Part shown: positions 46,054 through 54,331 of the stretch, piece after piece
How positions within the stretch are numbered: position 1 is the first letter of the stretch
How the letters are laid out: every line of letters begins with the position of its first letter
DNA from: an uncultured Clostridia bacterium
Lineage (GTDB): Bacteria; Bacillota; Clostridia; Oscillospirales; Ruminococcaceae
Length of the DNA stretch: 64,000 bases
Direction of reading: 5' to 3'
NCBI GenBank assembly: GCA_944386285.1
Contig: CALXAM010000007.1
Location: 1-64,000 of the forward strand
Position numbers and translations under genes: made by a program
The notes under the pieces: model-generated
Seen by the model: only the letters and a program-made list of their open reading frames with translations
The model's database searches: none
Told to the model about the DNA's origin: nothing

Positions 46054-47426
46054 CAAAACTTTGGAAGATAACTAATCGACTCGGTTATGTAATCGACTAT
46101 GCAACCAATCCCGAAAAGACTGCTAATCCTGAATATACACTCAGCGAATATCAATCGCTCAAAGATGTGCTTGCCTATGCGAAAGACGAAGAAAAAACAG
46201 AACACGAATTTTTCTGCGACGGTATTAACTGTAATGTAACAATGGCTCGTGACCAGTTTATTACCGTCAAAGAAGAGTTTAGTAAAACAAGCGGCATTCA
46301 GGCATATCACGGGTATCTTAGTTTTAAAGAAAGCGAGGTCTCACCCGAACAGGCACAGCGGATCGGAATGGAGTTTGCAAATAAAATGTGGGGCAAGCGT
46401 TTTCAGGTGGTTGTTACTACTCATCTGAATACAAAACATCTCCACTGTCACTTTGTTATTAACTCAGTTTCCTTTGTTGATGGCAAGCGGCTGCAAGACA
46501 AAGAAAAATCTTGGTACTATTTTCGGCATATCGCTGATGAAATTTGTTTGGAACATAAGCTGTCCATTGTAGAGAATCCTGATTTGCATAAGTCTCCCGC
46601 ATATCTCACGAAGAAGGACGAAGCAGGTATGCCTACCCGATATAACAATGCTAAAAAAGCGATTGATGAAGCTATCGCTATGAGCCGAAATCTGAGGCAG
46701 TTCCAATATGAACTTGGCGTAATGGGGTATCGTTCAAATTTCAGTCCGAATCACAAATATGCTACGATTACACCGAAAGGCAGCGAAAAACCGATACGAA
46801 CCTATCGTCTCGGTGAAGAATACACAAAGGAGCGAATTTTGGAACGGCTTATTGAAAATCGTGATAGTGTTGTTTTCAAACCGTTTCAGCCAAAGACTTA
46901 TGTTGTCAGACAGTACCGCTTGCCGACAAGGGAAAACAAAATTCAAAAGATTGGCGGATTGTATGGGCTGTATCTTTATTATTGTTATCAGCTCGGCTAT
47001 CTTCCAAAGTACAAATTAAAACAACAGAATAACGCAAGGCTTCATTATCTTCTTAAAGACGATCTGATGAAGCTGGATACACTCACAAAACAAGTAACGC
47101 TGCTCGGCAAACACCAAATCGGTACAGACGAGCAGCTATTTTCATACAAGCATTCATTGGAAGCGGAAATCAAAGTCCTCATTGCCGACAGAACACATCT
47201 CCGAAATGAAATACGAAAAGTAAATATTACAGATGAAAGGCTGTCGGCAGCAAAGGAAAAGATTTCTGCTATATCTGAACGCTTAAAAGAGCTTCGTTCA
47301 GAAGTAAAACTCTGTGACGGTATTGCTGAAAGGTCAGGTGTTATTGCTGATAATCTTTCGCAAGTCAAAGCAGAGGAAGAAAAATTACAAAGAAAGGAGT
47401 CCCGAAACTATGAACAACGGCGGTGA
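46044..47426 (+). CDS. Relaxase, MobA/VirD2-like (MOBP type)
   Basis: 460 aa. The N-terminal nuclease region contains a conserved tyrosine in LGYVIDYATNPEKT (Y15 or Y19, candidate nicking residue), and the metal-binding three-histidine motif KHLHCHFVIN (H132, H134, H136). The C-terminal ~120 residues are coiled coil. It nicks oriT and stays bound to the transferred strand. Resembles the relaxases of Tn1549 and C. difficile CTns. The last codons contain the ribosome site of the next gene, which starts inside it. Confidence 0.93.
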   Translation: MAVTKLWKITNRLGYVIDYATNPEKTANPEYTLSEYQSLKDVLAYAKDEEKTEHEFFCDGINCNVTMARDQFITVKEEFSKTSGIQAYHGYLSFKESEVSPEQAQRIGMEFANKMWGKRFQVVVTTHLNTKHLHCHFVINSVSFVDGKRLQDKEKSWYYFRHIADEICLEHKLSIVENPDLHKSPAYLTKKDEAGMPTRYNNAKKAIDEAIAMSRNLRQFQYELGVMGYRSNFSPNHKYATITPKGSEKPIRTYRLGEEYTKERILERLIENRDSVVFKPFQPKTYVVRQYRLPTRENKIQKIGGLYGLYLYYCYQLGYLPKYKLKQQNNARLHYLLKDDLMKLDTLTKQVTLLGKHQIGTDEQLFSYKHSLEAEIKVLIADRTHLRNEIRKVNITDERLSAAKEKISAISERLKELRSEVKLCDGIAERSGVIADNLSQVKAEEEKLQRKESRNYEQRR

Positions 47427-48219
47427 CGCAGCAGAACAAATCGTCAGGCTATCGCTTGAAGGATTTGAGGTTGCAGTAAAACTTACCGGTGCGGCGGCAA
47501 AAAATGTCGCCGTACTTTTGGCTTCTGTGCTAAAACAGGAGATTAACCAGTCAAGCAAAACCAGAGGAAAAGCCCGACTTACTAATATGATTAAGTCAGG
47601 CAAGGAACTTAAAGTATTTTCTATTCCGCAGGGAGATTTAAAAAAGTTCACGGAACAGGCAAAAAAATACGGTGTTCTCTACTGCGTTTTGCGTGATAAG
47701 AACAGTAAAGGCGATAATGTTCCCATAGATGTTATTGCTCGTGCTGAAGATTCTTCTAAAATTCAACGCATTGTGGAACGCTTTGAACTTGGTAAAGTGG
47801 ATAAAGTTTCTATTGTTTCTGAAGCAGAAAAAGATGTTGCGGATCGTGAAGCGATTGCAAATGAAGTACCCACTAAAACAAAGGGTGAGATTATCGTGGA
47901 AGAAGCAATGGGAAAACCAATGCAAAAGGAGGGCAATTCCCACCAAAACCCTACGGTCGCAAAGACAGACAAAAGCCCTCTGTCCGAGCGAGACTCAGAA
48001 ACGACAAGTACGCATACTGATAAGGGTGTAGTAAAGGCAGCAGATAAAAAACCTTCGGTTAAAGAAAAGCTTGATCGTTACAAGGCGGCTGCTAAAACGA
48101 AAAAGGAAGCAGAGCGTGCTGAGCCGGAGGTTTCCACAGAGAAACCGAAAACCAAAGAAACAAATCGGCAGACCGTTCATAAGCAGCCGAAAAAAAGGAA
48201 GAAAGCAAAGGAGAGGTGA
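47410..48219 (+). CDS. PcfB/DUF3801-like relaxosome protein
   Basis: 269 aa starting MNNGGDAAEQIVRLSLEG. The first ~150 residues match PcfB (EGFEVAVKLTGAAAKNVAVLLASVLKQE; IPQGDLKKFTEQAKKYGVLYCVLRDK). PcfB of pCF10 links the relaxase to the VirD4 coupling protein. The K-rich tail has a VKEKLDRYKA motif that recurs in the next protein. The ATG lies 17 bases inside the relaxase gene after AAAGGAG. Ends KER, with the GAGAGG of those codons serving as ribosome site for the next gene. Confidence 0.87.
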   Translation: MNNGGDAAEQIVRLSLEGFEVAVKLTGAAAKNVAVLLASVLKQEINQSSKTRGKARLTNMIKSGKELKVFSIPQGDLKKFTEQAKKYGVLYCVLRDKNSKGDNVPIDVIARAEDSSKIQRIVERFELGKVDKVSIVSEAEKDVADREAIANEVPTKTKGEIIVEEAMGKPMQKEGNSHQNPTVAKTDKSPLSERDSETTSTHTDKGVVKAADKKPSVKEKLDRYKAAAKTKKEAERAEPEVSTEKPKTKETNRQTVHKQPKKRKKAKER

Positions 48220-48225
48220 TGTTAA

Positions 48226-49050
48226 ATGGATAATCTGAATGAAAATCCGCAAATTGTGGAGTTAATCGATACTCTCGATAAAAACGGATTGATGAAAGAA
48301 AAAAACGAAGTGCAGTCGTTAGTGAAGTATATCGGTGATATGGAAGAAACACTGACCGGAATGCTCGGTGAACTTCAAGATATGCGCCGAGAAATCAATC
48401 TGATTCACAACAGCTCATTAAGAAGTAAATGCCAAAATCTTGTGCAGAAAACAGAGAACAAAATTCGTCAGGGTTTTTCCGCAGTAAAGATGATGAAGGA
48501 CAATCTGATAAAGTCAGCCGGAGACGCAATGAGAGCGTTTCGTGAAAAAGGAAAGGATACTCTTGCTGAATCAATCAGGGCAATGAAAATTCCGGTATTG
48601 TTTGACAAGCTTTCCTCTATGTTTCATAAACTTTCAAATGAGATGGCGCAGGACACAATGAAACTGTCATCTATGCAGTCTGAACTCCGAAGTGCAAAAG
48701 GACATCTGAAAAATATGGGACTTTTGTTCATTGGAAAAGCTGCAAAGGAAGCGGAACATACCAAAACCGATAAGGGCGTTTTATCAAGGCTAAGCCGTTT
48801 GTTTGAAAAAGCGCAGCAAGGCTTTGCTTCATTAGAACAAAAGGCAATGGATATAGCGGATAAACTCAGGGTTGCTCGTGTAAAGGTATCTGTAAAAGAA
48901 AATTTGAACAGGTATAAAGCACAGGCTGCGAAACAAAAAGAAGCTGATTATGAGCCGGACGCTCACAAAGAAAACAAGCACACACCACAGACAGTAGGAC
49001 AAACTACTGTTTCTCAACCGAAAACTACTGAAAAACCGAAAGAGAGGTAA
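48226..49050 (+). CDS. Coiled-coil ICE protein (possibly DUF6674)
   Basis: 274 aa, largely helical. Residues ~1-80 (VELIDTLDKNGLMKEKNEVQSLVKYIGDMEETL) resemble DUF6674 proteins of related elements. The middle is a long coiled coil, and the tail repeats the VKENLNRYKAQA motif of the preceding PcfB-like protein and ends PKER. Sits between PcfB and the ArdC-like protein, so it is probably part of the relaxosome or its delivery. Family name given with moderate confidence. Confidence 0.7.
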   Translation: MDNLNENPQIVELIDTLDKNGLMKEKNEVQSLVKYIGDMEETLTGMLGELQDMRREINLIHNSSLRSKCQNLVQKTENKIRQGFSAVKMMKDNLIKSAGDAMRAFREKGKDTLAESIRAMKIPVLFDKLSSMFHKLSNEMAQDTMKLSSMQSELRSAKGHLKNMGLLFIGKAAKEAEHTKTDKGVLSRLSRLFEKAQQGFASLEQKAMDIADKLRVARVKVSVKENLNRYKAQAAKQKEADYEPDAHKENKHTPQTVGQTTVSQPKTTEKPKER

Positions 49051-49055
49051 ATGTT

Positions 49056-49943
49056 ATGACAAACAATTTTAATCCCAAAAGGGGCAGCGGCACAAAACCG
49101 CCAAGACTTTCCCCCGAACAATATATAGAAAAGATGAAAGCAGAGAAAGCAGCAGTGTATAAAATGCTTGATGATACTGCGTCGGAGGTGGTACAGTCAC
49201 CTGAGAAATTCAAAGGGTATCTTGATATTCAGAGCAGAATGGAGAGATACACAGCAAACAATGTGCTGCTAATGTATAAACAGTTTCCGCAGGCAAGTCA
49301 GGTTAAGGAATTTAATGATTGGGTGGCTGATGGTGTAAAAGTCAATAAAGGCTCCAAGACCTTTATTATTCTTGATCCTTACGAATACACCAAAAAAGAC
49401 GGAACAACAGGAATTGACTTTAATCTCAAAAAAGTGCTTGATGTTTCACAGACAAACGGAAAACGACCTGCCGCACCAAGTATCAACCGTGATCCCCGTA
49501 AACTTGTAGCTGTTATGCTTGACAGCGCACCTATCATTATTGAAAGTGTTGACGAGCTGCCTTATTCGACTATGGGAGCATTTTACAACAACGAAGAACA
49601 AACGCTTTATGTGAAAAGAGATATTGGTGACAGTGTTGCTCTATGTCAGTGTGTGGCACAGGAACTCGGACACGCTGAACTCTCAATGAACAGTGAAGTA
49701 TACAGCCGCAGGGATATGGGATTTTCGGCGGTATGTATTGGGTATATGCTCTGCAAAAAGTATGGAGTAGATACACAAAATTTTGCGATTGACCGTATTC
49801 CTGATGAGCTGAAAAACAAAGAGCCAAAAGAAATTAAAGCAGAACTCGGCAAAAGTCAAAAAGCGTTTAAGGAAATTGCGACTCGTGTTTCTGATGAGCT
49901 ATACCGTCAGCGTGCGGAACGCTCAAAAGAACAAGAACGATAA
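49056..49943 (+). CDS. ArdC-like protein with altered zincin motif
   Basis: 295 aa. The N-terminal ~130 residues match the ArdC ssDNA-binding domain (YLDIQSRMERYTANNVLLMYKQFPQASQVKEFNDWVADGVKVNKGSKTFIIL) and are related to the start of the giant protein at 33407. The C-terminal part is a metallopeptidase-like fold in which the usual HExxH reads QELGH (202-206), so the first zinc ligand is a glutamine. ArdC proteins protect entering DNA from restriction. Here the metal site may be weakened or lost. The SD GAGAGG lies in the last codons of the preceding gene. Confidence 0.82.
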   Translation: MTNNFNPKRGSGTKPPRLSPEQYIEKMKAEKAAVYKMLDDTASEVVQSPEKFKGYLDIQSRMERYTANNVLLMYKQFPQASQVKEFNDWVADGVKVNKGSKTFIILDPYEYTKKDGTTGIDFNLKKVLDVSQTNGKRPAAPSINRDPRKLVAVMLDSAPIIIESVDELPYSTMGAFYNNEEQTLYVKRDIGDSVALCQCVAQELGHAELSMNSEVYSRRDMGFSAVCIGYMLCKKYGVDTQNFAIDRIPDELKNKEPKEIKAELGKSQKAFKEIATRVSDELYRQRAERSKEQER

Positions 49944-49958
49944 TCGGAGGTAGTTGCA

Positions 49959-50159
49959 ATGAAAGAAGAACTCTACCATATTGCTTTGGACGATTATGAA
50001 CACGGTGTTGTTATTCGTTCTTTGAATGACAAAAAGACCGACCTCAAAAAAGAGGGAAAGTCAACCGACGCTGTTGATGATTTGATTATTAAAATCGGTT
50101 ATGCCCCAAAACGCAAGTTCAAAGTAGTAGAAAAGGACTCAAACCGTGAATCGAGATAA
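49959..50159 (+). CDS. Small conserved ICE protein (paralogue of 23461)
   Basis: 66 aa, MKEELYHIALDDYEHGVVIRS. It shares YHI-LD--E----VI-SL-D-K--L---G--TDAVDD--IKI with the first gene of the element. CGGAGG before the ATG. Overlaps the start of the coupling-protein gene by 14 bases. Function unknown; two copies in one element suggest a role as partner of different complexes. Confidence 0.82.
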   Translation: MKEELYHIALDDYEHGVVIRSLNDKKTDLKKEGKSTDAVDDLIIKIGYAPKRKFKVVEKDSNRESR

Positions 50160-51939
50160 TGACAAACAGTCAGCATTGATTCTTTCTGTTGTAGGGATTA
50201 TTCCTGTGGTATGGCTTGGGCTTCTGATTGCTCCTTCTGTTAAGGGCGGTCTGCCTGAGATACTGCCGAGCCTTCTAACTGCATTCAACAATCCATTCCG
50301 TATTGTAATATGCGAGGACAGCTTAAAAACTGTCCTCGTTTTGCTTTTACTCTATGCAACAGGAATTGGAGTATATCTCTCAACCCGAAAGAATTACCGA
50401 AGGCGTGAGGAACACGGCAGCGCAAAATGGGGCAGCGCAAGAGCCATTGATAAGAAGTATCGCCAAAAACCGCCTTCGGAAAATAAGCTTATGACGCAGA
50501 ATGTCCGAATCGGACTTAATGCGAAAAAGCACCGGAGAAATCTTAACACTTTGGTATGCGGCGGTTCGGGCGCAGGTAAGACAAGATTTTACTGTAAGCC
50601 GAACTTAATGCAAACAAGTAATTCCTCTCAGGTGATTTTAGATCCAAAAGGAGAAATTCTGCGTGATGTAGGAAATTTACTCGAAAAGGCAGGATATGAG
50701 ATTAAGATATTGGACTTAATCTCAATGGAAAAAAGTCACTGCTATAACCCATTTGTCTATTTGAGAAATGATAACGACATTCAGAGGCTTGTAACAAACC
50801 TTTTTAAGAGTACAACACCGAAAGGCTCACAATCTAACGATCCGTTTTGGGATACTGCGGCAAGTATGCTGTTGCTTGCGCTTGTTTTTTATCTTCACTA
50901 TGAAGCACCGGAGGAAGAACAAAATTTCAGTATGGTAATGGAAATGCTCAGAGCCGCAGCGATAGAAGATGAAGAAGATAATCGCCCGTCGCCGCTTGAT
51001 AATTTATTTGCAGATTTGGAAATGGATCAACCCGACCATATTGCACTCAAGTATTATCGTTCTTACCATTCCGGCTCAGCAAAAACTTTAAAATCTATTC
51101 AGATTACCCTTGCCGCACGCTTGGAGAAATTCAACCTTGAAAGTTTAGCGGCATTGACTTCCGCTGATGAACTTGACCTTGCTTCTATGGGAGAAAAGAA
51201 AACAGCGCTTTTTGCTTTGATACCGGATAATGATTCGAGTTTTAACTTCCTTGTTAGTATTCTGTATACTCAGCTTTTTCAACAGTTGTTTTATTCAGCA
51301 GACCACATTCACGGAGGTTCCTTACCTGTTCCTGTTCACTTTATGATGGACGAGTTCGCCAATGTGAGCCTTCCAGATGATTTCGATAAAATTTTGAGTG
51401 TTATGCGTTCCAGAGGTGTGTCAGTCAGTATTATCCTGCAAAACTTGGCACAGCTCAAAGCTCTTTTTGAAAAGCAATGGGAAAGCATTGTCGGTAACTG
51501 CGACGAATTTCTCTATCTTGGCGGCAACGAGCAAAGCACTCATAAGTATGTGTCTGAACTTTTGGGAAAGGAAACAATCGATACAAATACCTACGGGAAA
51601 AGTTCAGGACGAAGCGGAAATTACTCGACCAACTATCAGATTTCAGGTCGAGAACTGCTTACACCTGATGAGGTGAGAATGCTTGATAACAAATATGCCA
51701 TTTTATTTATTCGTGGTGAGCTTCCGGTAATAGATTTAAAGTATGACATCTTAAAACACCCGAATGTGGCATATACCGCAGACGGAAAAGGCGGCGTGTA
51801 TAAACACGGAGAAGTCACAAAAAATGTGGCAACGATTGAAATCCTTTGGGATGATCTCGATAAAGTTCCTGAAACGGAAGTGTTCGAAACAAACTATGAA
51901 CTGTTGTCCGAAGAGGACTTTGAAACAATAACAAAATAA
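50146..51939 (+). CDS. Type IV coupling protein (VirD4/TraG)
   Basis: 597 aa. Two N-terminal membrane helices (about 8-30 and 60-85), then the hexameric ATPase with Walker A GGSGAGKTR (near 145), Walker B MMDEFANV (near 400) and the late ILQNLAQLKALFEKQWESIVGNC block of the TraG family. It links the relaxosome to the secretion channel and powers DNA transfer. GTG start inside the previous gene. First gene of the secretion module. Confidence 0.94.
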   Translation: MNRDNDKQSALILSVVGIIPVVWLGLLIAPSVKGGLPEILPSLLTAFNNPFRIVICEDSLKTVLVLLLLYATGIGVYLSTRKNYRRREEHGSAKWGSARAIDKKYRQKPPSENKLMTQNVRIGLNAKKHRRNLNTLVCGGSGAGKTRFYCKPNLMQTSNSSQVILDPKGEILRDVGNLLEKAGYEIKILDLISMEKSHCYNPFVYLRNDNDIQRLVTNLFKSTTPKGSQSNDPFWDTAASMLLLALVFYLHYEAPEEEQNFSMVMEMLRAAAIEDEEDNRPSPLDNLFADLEMDQPDHIALKYYRSYHSGSAKTLKSIQITLAARLEKFNLESLAALTSADELDLASMGEKKTALFALIPDNDSSFNFLVSILYTQLFQQLFYSADHIHGGSLPVPVHFMMDEFANVSLPDDFDKILSVMRSRGVSVSIILQNLAQLKALFEKQWESIVGNCDEFLYLGGNEQSTHKYVSELLGKETIDTNTYGKSSGRSGNYSTNYQISGRELLTPDEVRMLDNKYAILFIRGELPVIDLKYDILKHPNVAYTADGKGGVYKHGEVTKNVATIEILWDDLDKVPETEVFETNYELLSEEDFETITK

Positions 51940-51954
51940 TTGGAGGAAATCAAA

Positions 51955-52311
51955 ATGAAAATTTTTAATAAAAATCATAAGAAAGAAACCCATAAACTGC
52001 CTATGACCGGAAAGTTGAAAAAAGGCTTTCGTTTTTATTGTATGGCGGTTATTACAGTAGCGGCCCTGTCAGCAATGTCGTTGACCGCCTTTGCTGCCGG
52101 AGATCCGCTTACCGTTGTAAACAATTTGTCTGATTTTATTTTCGGACTTATCCGTGCAATCGGTTTGATTCTGCTCGGATTTGGTATCGTACAGATTGGT
52201 TTGTCACTCAAATCTCACGATCCGTCGCAGAGAGCAAACGGATTCCTTACTCTTGCAGGTGGTGTTATCATCACTTTTGCAAAAGAAATTCTCAATCTGA
52301 TTACCGCATAA
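51955..52311 (+). CDS. Pilin-like/Maff2-VirB2-like membrane protein
   Basis: 118 aa. An N-terminal signal-like helix ending in SLTAFAAG is followed by two helices (FIFGLIRAIGLILLGFGIVQIGL and GFLTLAGGVIITFAKEIL) joined by a polar turn with SQRANG. This layout and its position after the coupling protein match VirB2/TrbC-type pilin-like proteins annotated Maff2 in related elements. TTGGAGGA precedes the ATG at 51955. A strong terminator follows. Confidence 0.8.
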   Translation: MKIFNKNHKKETHKLPMTGKLKKGFRFYCMAVITVAALSAMSLTAFAAGDPLTVVNNLSDFIFGLIRAIGLILLGFGIVQIGLSLKSHDPSQRANGFLTLAGGVIITFAKEILNLITA

Positions 52312-52323
52312 TTTATACGCAAA

Positions 52324-52368
52324 AAGGGTGTTTCTAATGGTGTTATTAGAAACACCCTTCAGTTTTTT
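52324..52368 (+). terminator. Strong terminator inside the transfer operon
   Basis: AAGGGTGTTTCTAAT and its exact complement form a 15-bp perfect stem with a six-base loop, followed by TTTTTT. It sits between the pilin-like gene and the methyltransferase and should reduce expression of all downstream channel genes unless another promoter or antitermination acts. Confidence 0.9.
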
Positions 52369-52383
52369 ATAGGAGGTATGAAT

Positions 52384-52959
52384 TTGAAAAAATATAGTAT
52401 TATCTATGCCGATCCTCCGTGGCGTTATGAACGTAATGGAGTTCAAGGTGCAGCTGAAAAACATTATCCAACTATGTCGGTTGAAGAACTTTGCAATCTT
52501 CCTGTTTCTGAAATTGCAGATGATAATTCTATCCTTTTTTTATGGGCTACTTACCCAAAACTTCCACAAGTTCTTCAAGTTATCAATGCTTGGGGATTTA
52601 TTTACAAAAGTATTGCTTTCATTTGGCTTAAACAAAACAAAAGTGGTCAGGGATGGTTTTACGGTCTTGGTTACTGGACAAGAGGAAATTCAGAAATATG
52701 TTTACTTGCTACAAGAGGACACCCTAAAAGGCTGTCTAATCGTGTGCATCAGTTTATTATCAGTCCGTTGCGTGGGCATAGTCAAAAACCTGATGAAACA
52801 AAGGATAAGATTTTGGAACTTATGGGTGATCTTCCACGTATAGAACTATTTGCCAGACAAAAAACAAAAGGTTGGGATGTTTGGGGGAATGAAGTTGACT
52901 GTGATATACAGTTAGAAGATTATCAATATTTAAGCAGAGGTGATGAGAATGTCAAGTAA
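52384..52959 (+). CDS. MT-A70 family N6-adenine methyltransferase
   Basis: 191 aa. Catalytic DPPW near residue 10 (YADPPWRYE), the SAM-binding region and the conserved FIWLKQNKSGQGWFYGLGYWTRGNSEICLLATRG and RGHSQKPDE blocks of phage- and element-borne MT-A70 enzymes. It methylates adenine in DNA, so it may guard the element from restriction or mark it. The start is probably TTG at 52384, eight bases after AGGAGG; the ATG at 52378 is only one base away from that site. It interrupts the usual pilin-VirB6 order, so it is cargo, and overlaps the VirB6-like gene by 11 bases. Confidence 0.9.
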   Translation: MKKYSIIYADPPWRYERNGVQGAAEKHYPTMSVEELCNLPVSEIADDNSILFLWATYPKLPQVLQVINAWGFIYKSIAFIWLKQNKSGQGWFYGLGYWTRGNSEICLLATRGHPKRLSNRVHQFIISPLRGHSQKPDETKDKILELMGDLPRIELFARQKTKGWDVWGNEVDCDIQLEDYQYLSRGDENVK

Positions 52960-53785
52960 CTGGGTTGTTCAAAATCTTCAAAATGCCCTTGAAACTTGGA
53001 ATCAGAAACTTGCTGAAATTTGGCAGCTTATCACAACTACACCGCAGAATTTTAAAGGCGGAGGTATATGGAGGGTAATTGTCAATATCAACGGTGCGGT
53101 ACAAGCGATTGGTCTTGCCTTGCTTGTGTTGTTTTTTGTAATAGGTATGGTACGCACTTGCGGCAGTTTTACGGAAGTTAAGAAACCGGAACACGCCTTG
53201 AAGCTGTTTATACGCTTTGCTCTTGCAAAAGGAGCGATTACTTACGGTATGGAGCTTATGCTTGCCATATTTAATATTGTGCAGGGAACAATCTCCACAA
53301 TAATGAAAGCGGCTGGATTTTCTCAGGCGCAGCAAACAACCTTACCTCAGTCAATGATTAAAACGATAGAAAGCTGCGGCTTTTTCGAGTCCATTCCGCT
53401 TTGGGCAGTAACATTGATCGGAGGACTGTTTATTACCATAATGTCATTCATTTTGATTATGACAGTGTATGGGAGATTTTTTAAATTGTATATGTATACG
53501 GCGCTTGCCCCGATTCCGCTTTCAACCTTCGCAGGAGAGCCGAGCCAAAATGTCGGCAAATCGTTTATCAAGAGCTATTGCGCAGTCTGTTTGGAGGGAG
53601 CAGTAATTGTTTTAGCGTGTATTATTTTCTCGCTGTTTGCTTCTTCTCCGCCTGTTGTCGATCCTAACGCTGCGGCAGTAACACAAGTGTGGTCATATAT
53701 CGGTGAATTGCTCTTTAATATGCTTGTACTGGTTGGTGCAGTGCGTATGAGTGATAGGATTATCCGAGAAATGATGGGACTATAA
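52949..53785 (+). CDS. VirB6/TrbL-like channel protein
   Basis: 278 aa with about six membrane helices (IGLALLVLFFVIGMVRTC, FITIMSFILIMTVYGRFFKLYMYTALAPIPLS and others). The motif YTALAPIPLSTFAG is typical of the VirB6/TrbL-like proteins of Gram-positive conjugation systems. ATG at 52949 is chosen because AGAGG lies eight bases before it; two earlier in-frame starts are less suitable. It would form the inner-membrane channel. Its ribosome site lies in the last codons of the methyltransferase gene. Confidence 0.83.
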   Translation: MSSNWVVQNLQNALETWNQKLAEIWQLITTTPQNFKGGGIWRVIVNINGAVQAIGLALLVLFFVIGMVRTCGSFTEVKKPEHALKLFIRFALAKGAITYGMELMLAIFNIVQGTISTIMKAAGFSQAQQTTLPQSMIKTIESCGFFESIPLWAVTLIGGLFITIMSFILIMTVYGRFFKLYMYTALAPIPLSTFAGEPSQNVGKSFIKSYCAVCLEGAVIVLACIIFSLFASSPPVVDPNAAAVTQVWSYIGELLFNMLVLVGAVRMSDRIIREMMGL

Positions 53786-53796
53786 GGAGAAAAGCA

Positions 53797-53976
53797 ATGA
53801 AAAAAATTTACAACAAGTTTAAGGGATACACCCTTGAGGATTGTGATTGCAGATATTGTCTGTATTACGGAGGACGACGAAAAAGCAAGGTTACTTGCCT
53901 TGCAGATGAATGTGTCTGCGCTGACGAGATCCAAAAGGCAAAAAATAATAAGAAAGGAGCTTCGTATGGAAGTTAA
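53797..53976 (+). CDS. Cys-rich mini-protein in the transfer operon
   Basis: 59 aa starting MKKIYNKFKGYTLEDCDCRY. Cysteines occur as CDCRYC and, after a basic turn GGRRKSK, as C-x5-C-x-C, which suits one zinc site. AAGGAG precedes the ATG, and the end overlaps the PrgI-like gene by 11 bases. No other reading of this 180-base gap fits. Function unknown; a regulator or scaffold of the secretion module is possible. Confidence 0.72.
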   Translation: MKKIYNKFKGYTLEDCDCRYCLYYGGRRKSKVTCLADECVCADEIQKAKNNKKGASYGS

Positions 53977-54331
53977 GATTAACAGAGAAATCAGAAATTA
54001 CACAGAAGCAATGTTTTTTGGACTGTCTTTAAGACAGTTCATTTTTTCTGTCTGTGCCTGCGTTGTAGCGGTTGGCTTATATTTTCTGCTTAAACCCTAT
54101 GTAGGTACAGAAACAGTATCGTGGATGTGCATTTTAGGAGCTGCCCCATTTGCAGCTCTCGGCTTTATTAAATATAACGGAATGAGTGCAGAACAGTTTA
54201 TTTGGGCGTGGATTAAATCAGAGTTTCTTATGCCTAAAAAATTGACTTTTCGTTCAACAAATACCTACTACGAGCTGTTAAAGCCGAGTATGGAAACAAA
54301 TGCAAAGGAGGCAGTGAAATCGAATGATTAA
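53966..54331 (+). CDS. PrgI-like membrane protein
   Basis: 121 aa. Begins MEVKINREIRNYTEAMFFGL, the PrgI family signature, with two membrane helices (about 24-42 and 50-68) and a C-terminal R-S-T-N-x-Y box. PrgI-type proteins are a small partner encoded just before the VirB4 ATPase in Gram-positive transfer operons, as here. AAAGGAG seven bases before the ATG fixes the start, and the end overlaps virB4 by eight bases. Confidence 0.9.
   Translation: MEVKINREIRNYTEAMFFGLSLRQFIFSVCACVVAVGLYFLLKPYVGTETVSWMCILGAAPFAALGFIKYNGMSAEQFIWAWIKSEFLMPKKLTFRSTNTYYELLKPSMETNAKEAVKSND

Noticed and set aside
52378-52383. ATG at 52378 as start of the methyltransferase
   Set aside because: Only one base separates it from AGGAGG. 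The TTG at 52384 has normal spacing, and the protein homology begins there.
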